Assembly: GCA_964564625.1 (NCBI GenBank)
Contig: CAZMBE010000016.1
Span: forward strand, 11,569-75,568
DNA from: UBA2185 sp964564625
GTDB taxonomy: Bacteria > Desulfobacterota > Syntrophia > Syntrophales > UBA2185
DNA length: 64,000 bases
Direction: 5' to 3'
Each line of letters opens with the position of its first letter. The first letter of the stretch is position 1. Shown piece after piece: positions 25,524 through 32,636 of the stretch. The notes beneath the pieces are model-generated. The model was not told the DNA's origin. It did not search any database and saw only the letters and a list, made by a program, of their open reading frames with translations. Made by a program: the position numbers and the translations under genes.

Positions 25524-25766
25524 ATGCCAAACAGAGACGGAACAGGCCCGAGAGGGCAAGGACAAGGAAAAGGACGGGGACAAGGTCAGGGACGAGGACA
25601 AGGACGAGGAATGGGCAGAGCCAGTGGCGTCGGCGGTCGATCACCCGCATGCGCTACAGGGTACTGTGTGTGTCCAGATTGCGGGTTCAAAAGTGCGCAT
25701 CAGGTCGGATTCCCATGCAGCAGGCAGAGCTGCCCGGAATGCGGGACAAAAATGATTAGAGAGTAG
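25524..25766 (+). CDS. Gly/Gln/Arg-repeat protein with C-terminal zinc ribbon
   Basis: 80 residues from ATG 25524 (AAGGAGGGG upstream; the longer in-frame start at 25425 overlaps the previous gene and is rejected). The opening MPNRDGTGPRGQGQGKGRGQ begins a G-Q/G-R repeat tract to about residue 37. A C-P-D-C...C...C-P-E-C zinc ribbon follows. The 36729-36956 product carries the same ribbon with another leader. Function unknown. Placed directly before the first MinD-type ATPase (6-nt gap), so probably translated together with it. Confidence 0.75.
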   Translation: MPNRDGTGPRGQGQGKGRGQGQGRGQGRGMGRASGVGGRSPACATGYCVCPDCGFKSAHQVGFPCSRQSCPECGTKMIRE

Positions 25767-25772
25767 TCAGTT

Positions 25773-26630
25773 ATGATCATTTCCATAGCAAGTGGAAAAG
25801 GAGGGACAGGGAAGACGACCATCGCCGTCAGCCTGGCATTGTCACTGGAAAATGTCCAGTTTCTTGACTGTGACGTGGAAGAGCCGAACGCGCACCTCTT
25901 CCTGAAACCCGTGATTTCCGAGAGAATGTCGGCATACATCCCCATTCCGGAGGTTGCCGAGGAAAAATGCGACTGTTGCGGCAGATGCCAGGAAGTCTGC
26001 GCTTTTAACAGCATCGCCGTATTGCCGGGTGAAGTACGGGAACATGGGAGTGTCCTGATTTTCTCCCATCTCTGTCATGGATGCGGCGCTTGCTCTTTAC
26101 TGTGTCCCCTGGACGCCATACGCGAAGTAAACAAGGAAATAGGGATCGTGGAAAAAGGCTTTTCCAATGGCATTCAATTCGTCCACGGAAAACTCAACAT
26201 CGGTGAAGCCATGTCCCCTCCTCTCATCCGGCAGGTCAAGAAGCACGTTGACCCCACAAAAACGGTGATTATCGACGCGCCGCCGGGGACAACATGCCCG
26301 GTCATTGAATCGGTGAAAGGGAGCGACTACTGCATCCTTGTGACGGAACCGACGCCTTTCGGTCTTAACGACCTGGTTCTGGCCGTTGAAATGCTGAAAA
26401 CGATCGGAGTTCCCTTCGGCATCATCCTTAACCGGTACGATATCGGCGATGACTGTGTGGACGTCTACGCGCGGGAAAACAGGATCCCTGTCCTGATGAA
26501 GATTCCCTTCGACCGGGAAATCGCGTCGTTATACTCAAAAGGTCTGCCGATTATCGGCTATAACAGTGAATATGATAGTGAATTTAAAAAACTGCTTATA
26601 AAATTGAATCGTAACCCTTTAGGGATATAG
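25773..26630 (+). CDS. MinD/ParA-type ATPase with inserted 2x[4Fe-4S] ferredoxin domain (1)
   Basis: 285 residues. The deviant Walker A GKGGTGKTT is at residues 8-16. Two 4Fe-4S motifs are inserted: C66-x2-C69-x2-C72-x3-C76 and C101-x2-C104-x2-C107-x3-C111-P. The switch region DAPPGTTCPV and C-terminal EPTPFGLNDL segments complete the fold. Homologues in Desulfovibrio (the ORP complex genes) and methanogens occur as adjacent pairs, as here. It probably couples ATP hydrolysis to cluster or metal transfer to the NifX-like proteins; this is inference. It lies in a tight operon (6-9 nt gaps). Confidence 0.92.
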   Translation: MIISIASGKGGTGKTTIAVSLALSLENVQFLDCDVEEPNAHLFLKPVISERMSAYIPIPEVAEEKCDCCGRCQEVCAFNSIAVLPGEVREHGSVLIFSHLCHGCGACSLLCPLDAIREVNKEIGIVEKGFSNGIQFVHGKLNIGEAMSPPLIRQVKKHVDPTKTVIIDAPPGTTCPVIESVKGSDYCILVTEPTPFGLNDLVLAVEMLKTIGVPFGIILNRYDIGDDCVDVYARENRIPVLMKIPFDREIASLYSKGLPIIGYNSEYDSEFKKLLIKLNRNPLGI

Positions 26631-26639
26631 TGGATTGTC

Positions 26640-27509
26640 ATGAAACAAATTGTGATCATCAGCGGGAAGGGCGGCACGGGAAAAACAGTGTTGACGGCGT
26701 CATTTGCCTCCCTGGCGAACAACAAGGTCATGGTGGATTGCGACGTTGACGCCGCCGATTTGCATCTTTTGTTGAATCCTGCCGTGAAAGAGCGATTCGA
26801 ATTCAGGAGCGGTCAGACGGCCAGGATAGATAAGGCGCTCTGCGTTGAATGCGGTAAATGTATTGATATGTGCCGGTTCGATGCGATCAGAAAAGACTTC
26901 ATCATCGATCCGATCGCCTGCGAAGGATGCGGGCTGTGCAGCCGTATCTGCGTATATGAAGCGATTGTGATGGAAGAAAACATATCGGGTGAATGGTTCA
27001 TCTCAGACACGCGATTCGGCCCTTTCGTGCATGCCAGGCTGGGTATCGCGGAAGACAATTCGGGAAAACTGGTATCAAGGATCAGACAGGCAGCAAAAGA
27101 AATAGCAGTACAGGAAAACAAATCTTATATCCTTATCGACGGCCCCCCGGGAATCGGGTGTCCTGTTATCGCTTCGATTACGGACACCAATCTGGCGGTG
27201 ATAGTCACCGAGCCGACGTTATCCGGGATCCATGACATGTTGAGAATAATCGACACGACGGGGCATTTTCAGATCCCTGTCAAAGTCGTAATCAATAAAT
27301 TTGATTTAAATCCTGAAAATTCAGTAAAAATAAGCGATATTTGTGAATCAAGAAATATTGAAATTGTAGGAAGAATTCCCTTTTCGGCAGAGGTGCCCAG
27401 ATCTCTCATTCAAGCGGTTCCCTTTGTTGAATACGCAAAAAACGACGTGACGGAGGAAATAATCTCCATATGGAATACAATGGAGTCAATACTACAGGGA
27501 AAAAATTAA
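26640..27509 (+). CDS. MinD/ParA-type ATPase with inserted 2x[4Fe-4S] ferredoxin domain (2)
   Basis: 289 residues, 9 nt after its paralogue. Walker A GKGGTGKTV (9-17). Ferredoxin motifs are C68-x2-C71-x2-C74-x3-C78 and C94-x2-C97-x2-C100-x3-C104. DGPPGIGCPV and TEPTLSGIHDMLRI follow. The two proteins probably form a heterodimer sharing the nucleotide sites, as Mrp/MinD ATPases dimerise. No membrane-targeting helix typical of cell-division MinD is evident. Confidence 0.92.
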   Translation: MKQIVIISGKGGTGKTVLTASFASLANNKVMVDCDVDAADLHLLLNPAVKERFEFRSGQTARIDKALCVECGKCIDMCRFDAIRKDFIIDPIACEGCGLCSRICVYEAIVMEENISGEWFISDTRFGPFVHARLGIAEDNSGKLVSRIRQAAKEIAVQENKSYILIDGPPGIGCPVIASITDTNLAVIVTEPTLSGIHDMLRIIDTTGHFQIPVKVVINKFDLNPENSVKISDICESRNIEIVGRIPFSAEVPRSLIQAVPFVEYAKNDVTEEIISIWNTMESILQGKN

Positions 27510-27529
27510 ACAATTAAAGGAGTACAATA

Positions 27530-28402
27530 ATGGATTGTGGAAAACATGGTGGTGAAACACAGAGTTGTCAGGGAAAACGTAAGGACCCTGATAAAAAATT
27601 GAGAGAATTTACCGAGGATATGGCCCTTGTAAATCGGATGGCGCAGATTCAGCATAAGATCATGGTCCTGTCCGGAAAAGGCGGTGTCGGTAAGAGTACC
27701 GTAGCGGTCAACATTGCCGTGGCTCTCGCCATGGAAGGGAAACAAGTGGGAATTCTCGATGTTGACTTTCATGGCCCCAGCATACCTACCCTGCTTAAGC
27801 TCAACGGAAAACCTATAACGTCGGGCGATGACGGCATCTTGCCTGTAGATTTTGTGGAAGGGATCAAAGTGATGTCCATAGGATTTTTACTGCAGGAACA
27901 GGACAGGGCCGTGATCTGGAGGGGGCCCATGAAGATCAACGTCATAAAGCAGCTTCTGGCGGAGGTTGATTGGGGGTACCTGGATTACCTTGTTCTTGAC
28001 TTTCCACCGGGCACGGGGGACGAACCCCTTTCCGTGGCCCAACTGATCCCTGACGCCGACGGTGCTATTATCGTCACAACCCCCCAAGATCTGTCTCTCA
28101 TCGATGTGCGAAAATCCATTGATTTTTGCAAGCAATTGAATATCCCCGTTTTGGGGGTGATAGAAAACATGAGCGGTCTCGTCTGCCCGCATTGTGAAAA
28201 CGTCATCGATATCTTCAAGCGGGGGGGCGGCGAAAAAATGGCCGGAGAGATGGGGGTCCCCTTCCTTGGGCGCATTCCCATCGAACCGCTGATCGTGGAG
28301 GCTTCTGATAATGGGAAACCTTTCATCTATCATTACGGAAAAACACCGGCTGCAGAGGCTTTTTCCAAAGCCATCCAACCTATTTTAACAATGAATCCTT
28401 AG
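27530..28402 (+). CDS. Mrp/NBP35-type Fe-S cluster carrier ATPase
   Basis: 290 residues. A Cys-rich N-terminus (MDCGKHGGETQSCQ) precedes the Walker A GKGGVGKST (49-57). The C-terminal CPHC motif (after SGLV) bridges a [4Fe-4S] cluster between subunits in this family. AGGAG precedes the ATG. These ATPases (ApbC/Mrp) deliver Fe-S clusters to apoproteins. In this operon it follows two ferredoxin-MinD ATPases and comes before a NifU-like scaffold, forming a plausible cluster assembly/transfer line. Confidence 0.92.
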   Translation: MDCGKHGGETQSCQGKRKDPDKKLREFTEDMALVNRMAQIQHKIMVLSGKGGVGKSTVAVNIAVALAMEGKQVGILDVDFHGPSIPTLLKLNGKPITSGDDGILPVDFVEGIKVMSIGFLLQEQDRAVIWRGPMKINVIKQLLAEVDWGYLDYLVLDFPPGTGDEPLSVAQLIPDADGAIIVTTPQDLSLIDVRKSIDFCKQLNIPVLGVIENMSGLVCPHCENVIDIFKRGGGEKMAGEMGVPFLGRIPIEPLIVEASDNGKPFIYHYGKTPAAEAFSKAIQPILTMNP

Positions 28403-28423
28403 GAGAAAGGGACTTTATCAATT

Positions 28424-28672
28424 ATGCCGATTTATGAATATGAGTGCGCCAAATGCAGCGGAATTTCTGAATTTTTTGAAGGAATGACACAGGAGAAATC
28501 CGCCAGGAAATGCAACGCCTGCGGAAGCGAAGATTTAAGAAGAATATTGTCGCGGGGCGTCCAATCCAGAATGGGCAAGTTAATGGGTTCTCAAGGAGGG
28601 AAAACCTGCTGCGGAAGAGCGGAGCGATGCGACACGCCGCCGTGCGCGCAGGGAGCCGCATGTCATAAATAA
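28424..28672 (+). CDS. FmdB-family zinc-ribbon protein with Cys-rich tail
   Basis: 82 residues. MPIYEYECAKCSGISEFFEG with CNACGSEDLRRILSRG forms the FmdB ribbon. The tail (KTCCGRAERCDTPPCAQGAA) adds four Cys, unlike the charged helical tail of the other FmdB protein at 14420. It starts 21 nt after the Mrp gene and is likely in the same operon. Confidence 0.85.
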   Translation: MPIYEYECAKCSGISEFFEGMTQEKSARKCNACGSEDLRRILSRGVQSRMGKLMGSQGGKTCCGRAERCDTPPCAQGAACHK

Positions 28673-28703
28673 CACTCTCTGCCACCAGGATCGTTGAGAG
28701 TGT
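28672..28703 (+). other. Short stem-loop before the NifU-like gene
   Basis: ACACTCTC (28672-28679) pairs perfectly with GAGAGTGT (28696-28703) across a 16-nt loop. There is no T-run; possibly an mRNA processing or stability element. Confidence 0.35.
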
Positions 28704-28732
28704 GCAAATAGAGATGTTGGGGAATTGAAAGG

Positions 28733-29173
28733 ATGAGTCAAGAAGAGGAAGAAGACAAGATTACAAAGGAAATGATGAACTTGCTTTTTGAAAAAACAAA
28801 GAGCATGTACTCAGAAAAAGTCATCGACTATGGGACGAACCCAAGGAATTGCGGTACGTTAGGAAAGCCGGAAGGCTACGCAAAAATAACAGGGCCCTGC
28901 GGGGATACGATGGAAATATTTCTCCGCGTGAAAAACGGCAGAATTGAAGACATCCGATATACGACCGACGGATGTATAACATCCCATGCTGCCGGTTCGG
29001 CAGCCACGGTAATGGCGAAAGGAAAAGAACCGAGGGAATGTATCAGGATCAACCAGAGTTCCATCCTGGAGCATCTGGGCGGGTTGCCGGATGACGCAAA
29101 GCATTGCGCGCTCCTTGCCGCCACGACGCTGCACAGGGCGCTGAGAAATTTCGCCATCGGAAAAAAAAGATGA
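28733..29173 (+). CDS. IscU/NifU-N-like Fe-S scaffold protein
   Basis: 146 residues. The three scaffold cysteines of the family are present: GPCGD, TDGCITSHAAGSAA and KHCALLAATTLHRA. An additional N-terminal acidic-helical leader (residues 1-30) and a further Cys (NPRNCG) are seen. It assembles Fe-S clusters for transfer. No IscS/NifS cysteine desulfurase is encoded in the window. It is in line with the Mrp and ferredoxin-MinD ATPases. Confidence 0.88.
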   Translation: MSQEEEEDKITKEMMNLLFEKTKSMYSEKVIDYGTNPRNCGTLGKPEGYAKITGPCGDTMEIFLRVKNGRIEDIRYTTDGCITSHAAGSAATVMAKGKEPRECIRINQSSILEHLGGLPDDAKHCALLAATTLHRALRNFAIGKKR

Positions 29174-29248
29174 TCTTCAACAAAAATAGAGGTGGAGGAA
29201 TAACCGGGAAAATCTTTTACAAGAGGATAACCGTGAAAGGGGGTTTTT

Positions 29249-29506
29249 ATGACACGGGGTGACGTATTTATACAATTGATGTCGGAATTGTCCGGCGAAC
29301 CCAAAAAACTCATAGCTGAAATGCTGGATGTGATAAAAACCTCGATGGCTTCCGAACTGCACAGATTCGATGAAGAAATCTCGGACACCAAAGCCGAATC
29401 ATTGATTGATGAATTGATGAACGAGAAAGAGGCCATACTAAACTGGTTCCTTGGAGGTTATCATGTATTTCTTTTGTGTAATCGAATGCCCCAGGGTAAT
29501 GCTTGA
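29249..29506 (+). CDS. Small acidic protein of unknown family, paralogue of 23406
   Basis: 85 residues, with AAAGGGGG before the ATG. It lacks the 16-residue leader of its paralogue but is otherwise collinear: MTRGDVFIQLMSELSGEPKK, then RFDEEISDTKAE and EAILNWFLGGY. The C-terminal LLCNRM Cys is conserved. Placed between the NifU-like gene and feoA. Function unknown; helical, probably cytoplasmic. Confidence 0.65.
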   Translation: MTRGDVFIQLMSELSGEPKKLIAEMLDVIKTSMASELHRFDEEISDTKAESLIDELMNEKEAILNWFLGGYHVFLLCNRMPQGNA

Positions 29507-29638
29507 ATAACAGATCAATTCCTCGCCCATCTTCAGGCAAGTCACATTTGTTGTACCCCGCATTGTGCGGGGGGAAACGGGATAGAATAACGTTTGGTCA
29601 CCAATGAAACATGAACAGGCTCAATTGCGAGTTTTAAA

Positions 29639-29887
29639 ATGGCTGATAATGAAAAGCTGCTGAGTCTAGATCGAATGCAGTCCGGGCAGAGCGGAATAAT
29701 AGATAGTATTCAAGGTGGATACGGCCTTGTAAAGCGTCTCAGTACGCTCGGTATCAGACACGATAAAAGAATCACAAAAATCAGCTCAATGTTCATGAGA
29801 GGTCCGGTAACCATTGAGATAGACAGGGTCCAGGTTGCCATCGGTTTCGGCATGGCCTCAAGGATAATGGTCAAGATAGACGAATGA
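29639..29887 (+). CDS. feoA: FeoA ferrous-iron transport accessory protein
   Basis: 82 residues, SH3-like FeoA fold: LDRMQSGQSGIIDSIQGGYG, LVKRLSTLGIR, and the C-terminal VQVAIGFGMASRIMV. FeoA is thought to bind FeoB in the cytoplasm and tune Fe(II) uptake. Ribosome site is weak. Its stop (29885-29887) is 1 nt before the feoB start, so the pair is translationally coupled. Confidence 0.9.
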   Translation: MADNEKLLSLDRMQSGQSGIIDSIQGGYGLVKRLSTLGIRHDKRITKISSMFMRGPVTIEIDRVQVAIGFGMASRIMVKIDE

Positions 29888-29888
29888 A

Positions 29889-31595
29889 ATGAAGATATTG
29901 TTAATGGGGAACCCCAATGTCGGTAAAAGTGTCGTCTTTTCCCGTTTGACCGGAGTTCGAGTCATCACATCCAATTATCCGGGGACCACCGTGGGATTCA
30001 CGCAGGGACTCATGAAGATGGGGGAAGAGAGCGTCCACATTATCGATGTGCCGGGTATCTACAGCCTTGAGGCCTCCTCTGAAGCTGAGAAGATAGCCTT
30101 ATTGATTCACGACACCGGAGATAAAATCATCAATGTAGTGAATGCGGCAAATCTGGAAAGGAACCTCTACCTGACGCTGCAGCTACTGGAAAAGAATATC
30201 CCGGTCGTCGTTGCCCTTAACATGTGGGATGACGCACAGTATCGGGGAATTCACATAGATCTTGAAAAACTCAGGGAATTGCTGGGAGTACCTGTAATTC
30301 CCACAGTAGCCTTAACCGGTCAGGGAATAAAGGAGCTTGTGGAAAACATTCCCATGGCTGCAGCTCCTGCAAATTCCACCCGTAATCACCACGAGCGCTG
30401 GGTTGAAATCGGGCGGATCATCAAACTGGTTCAGCGCATTTCCCATCGCCATCGCACCGTGCTTGAACGGCTTGCTGACGCCAGTGTCAAGCCATTCACC
30501 GGCACCGTTCTTGCGGCGGTTGTTCTGACATGTGCCTTTCTGGTCATCCGTTTCATCGGAGAAAGCTTAATCGATCATGTGTTTAATCATTTTTTTAAGA
30601 CATTCTGGACACCCGTCGTATTGAGTATCAGCAGCTCTTTAGGAGGAGCGGGTGTGCTGCACGATATTGTGGTAGGCCATATATCGGGTAGGGAGATACA
30701 TTTTATTGAATCCTTTGGACTTTTGACCAGCGGTCTGTATATCCCCCTTGCCATGGTTCTGCCCTACATTTTTTCTTTCTATCTGATGCTTGGCCTCCTT
30801 GAAGACACTGGCTATTTGCCAAGATTAGCGGTATTGATGGATACTTTTATGCACCGACTGGGTCTCCATGGATACGCTATCATTCCGACATTGCTTGGTT
30901 TTGGCTGTAAAGTCCCTGCTGTTTTGTCCACACGCATTCTAGAAAGCACAAGAGAACGCTTCATCGCCGCCACACTGATCTCCATTGCCGTGCCTTGCGC
31001 CGCCCTGCAGGCTATGATCTTCGGTCTGGTCGGCAGAGAGGGAGGACAGTACGTCGCTGTTGTGTATGGGACTTTATTCAGTGTCTGGATTCTTGTAGGA
31101 ATAATTCTTAACCGAATGGTGAAAGGTTTCAGTCCTGAACTGTTGATTGAAATACCGCCTTACCGTCTTCCCGCAGGGCGGGCCGTTTTACAGAAACTGT
31201 GGATGAGGGTTCGTGGTTTTCTCATAGAAGCCGTTCCTATTATTCTGGGTGCTGTCCTGGTCATCAATGTAATGCATGTCCTGGGAGTGTTCAGTGCTGT
31301 GGCGAGTTTTTCATCCCCCGTGGTAACGGGCATCCTGGGGTTGCCCTCAGAGGCGGTCACGGGTCTGATTGTCGGCCTCCTCCGCAAAGACGTAGCGCTT
31401 GGCATGCTGTCGACTCTATCTATGAGTGCCAAACAGCTTGTGGTAAGCAGCGTAGTTTTAGCAATGTTTTTTCCGTGCATTGCAGTTTTCGTGATGTTAT
31501 TAAAGGAGCTTGGTGTGAGAAATACGATGAAATCGTCCGGGATCATGATTGCTGCTGTTCTTATTACGGGTGGTATCTTAAATATTATATTATAA
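29889..31595 (+). CDS. feoB: FeoB ferrous-iron transporter
   Basis: 568 residues. The GTPase domain has G1 GNPNVGKS (7-14), G2/G3 with SNYPGTTVGF and DVPGIYSL, and NMWD as G4. The membrane part carries the two FeoB gate regions, including GFGCKVPAVLSTR. It is somewhat shorter than E. coli FeoB (773 aa) because the N-terminal GDI-like region and the C-terminus are reduced. It imports Fe(II) across the inner membrane. Fur-like boxes upstream in the cluster make iron repression likely, although none is directly before feoA. Confidence 0.93.
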   Translation: MKILLMGNPNVGKSVVFSRLTGVRVITSNYPGTTVGFTQGLMKMGEESVHIIDVPGIYSLEASSEAEKIALLIHDTGDKIINVVNAANLERNLYLTLQLLEKNIPVVVALNMWDDAQYRGIHIDLEKLRELLGVPVIPTVALTGQGIKELVENIPMAAAPANSTRNHHERWVEIGRIIKLVQRISHRHRTVLERLADASVKPFTGTVLAAVVLTCAFLVIRFIGESLIDHVFNHFFKTFWTPVVLSISSSLGGAGVLHDIVVGHISGREIHFIESFGLLTSGLYIPLAMVLPYIFSFYLMLGLLEDTGYLPRLAVLMDTFMHRLGLHGYAIIPTLLGFGCKVPAVLSTRILESTRERFIAATLISIAVPCAALQAMIFGLVGREGGQYVAVVYGTLFSVWILVGIILNRMVKGFSPELLIEIPPYRLPAGRAVLQKLWMRVRGFLIEAVPIILGAVLVINVMHVLGVFSAVASFSSPVVTGILGLPSEAVTGLIVGLLRKDVALGMLSTLSMSAKQLVVSSVVLAMFFPCIAVFVMLLKELGVRNTMKSSGIMIAAVLITGGILNIIL

Positions 31596-31611
31596 TGAGG
31601 CTTATCAAAAT

Positions 31612-31755
31612 GAATTGGTGTGGGGATTATCGGACCCCTTGTTGCACAAGATACTGAGAAATTTCGCCGAGGGGAAAAAGGTTCATGGTGTTGTCGGTTT
31701 CGGCATGGCTTCACAAATCATGGTTGCGCTGGAGGAGAAACTCAGCCACCAGTAA
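31612..31755 (+). pseudogene. FeoA-like C-terminal remnant
   Basis: The frame after the feoB stop reads LSDPLLHKILRNFAEGKKVH then GVVGFGMASQIMVALEEKLS and stops at 31755. GFGMASQIMV matches the end of FeoA (GFGMASRIMV), while LRNFAxGKK matches the end of the NifU-like protein at 29173. No ATG or ribosome site exists; only TTG/GTG near 31615-31620. It looks like a fused relic of duplicated neighbouring genes. Confidence 0.45.
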
Positions 31756-31767
31756 GGAGGGTGTTTC

Positions 31768-32319
31768 TTGTTGAATATGAATGTACCGAGAGGCGTTTTT
31801 TTAACGAAGGGCGTCGGCATCCATAAAGAAGAGCTGCATTCTTTTGAACTTGCGCTCCGGGATGCCGCAATTGAAAAATGTAACCTGGTTCAGGTATCGA
31901 GCATATTGCCGCCGGGTTGTCGCATCGTTTCCAGAAATGAAGGGCTGAAAGTATTGAAGCCTGGGGCCATTACGTTCTGTGTCATGAGCCGCTGCTCCAG
32001 CAACGAACCGCGGCGGCTTCTTGCGGCATCGATCGGATGTGCTGTCCCGGCTGAAAAAAATACCTATGGCTACATCAGTGAGCATCATTCGTATGGCCAG
32101 ACGGAACGTCAATCGGGAGACTATGCGGAAGACCTCGCCGCTGCCATGCTCGCCTCAACCCTCGGCATCGACTTCAATGTCGATGAAAGCTGGGACGAAA
32201 AGAAAGAACTCTTCAAGATCAGTGGCAAGATTGTCGGCACACGAAACATAACCCAGTCAAGCATTGTCAAGAATCAGGGATATACCACGGTTTTGGCCGC
32301 GGCGGTGTTTATCTTTTAG
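31768..32319 (+). CDS. Pyruvoyl-dependent arginine decarboxylase
   Basis: 183 residues of the PvlArgDC family (pdaD-like). The self-cleavage site is in NLVQVSSILPPGC, where the second Ser becomes the pyruvoyl group; the beta chain lies before it and the alpha chain after. The protein also shows the conserved ASIGCAVPAEKNTYGYISEH stretch. It converts arginine to agmatine, for polyamines or acid consumption. The start is TTG 31768, 6 nt after AAGGAGGG; the nearest ATG (31777) is too far from it. It is in line with feoB, which is an unusual neighbour. Confidence 0.88.
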   Translation: MLNMNVPRGVFLTKGVGIHKEELHSFELALRDAAIEKCNLVQVSSILPPGCRIVSRNEGLKVLKPGAITFCVMSRCSSNEPRRLLAASIGCAVPAEKNTYGYISEHHSYGQTERQSGDYAEDLAAAMLASTLGIDFNVDESWDEKKELFKISGKIVGTRNITQSSIVKNQGYTTVLAAAVFIF

Positions 32320-32405
32320 ACCCATGTTGACTTTGGTGTTGTTTTGCTGTGAGGAACGACGTGATAAGCTCTGAAAAATTTTCCTCAAACAACGAGGAGA
32401 CCATC

Positions 32406-32579
32406 ATGGACGAAAAAGCGCTCGTGAAGATCGGCATCAGTGTTGTCCCGGGCACCCATCCAATCCCACAGAAGCACTATCTCATGCATCAGGGGCTTCG
32501 CACATGGGAGAGTCCTTTCTGGCAAGAAATTATACATCATGTCCTTTCGGAAGAAAGGATACGCATAGAATATAACTGA
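32406..32579 (+). CDS. Small hypothetical protein
   Basis: 57 residues from ATG 32406 (GAGGAG upstream). It includes VPGTHPIPQKHYLMHQGLRT and a helical end. No known family. Located 57 nt before the CoA-disulfide-reductase-like gene on the same strand. Confidence 0.45.
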   Translation: MDEKALVKIGISVVPGTHPIPQKHYLMHQGLRTWESPFWQEIIHHVLSEERIRIEYN

Positions 32580-32636
32580 TCTATTTGTTACTGTATGAGA
32601 AGCGTTCTAAAATTACACGATGGAAAGGAGGCTACA

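Noticed and set aside
25541..25640. GGAC/GAGGACAAGG-type short repeats as a CRISPR or satellite
   Set aside because: They are in-frame codons for the Gly/Gln/Arg repeats of the zinc-ribbon protein; no spacers.
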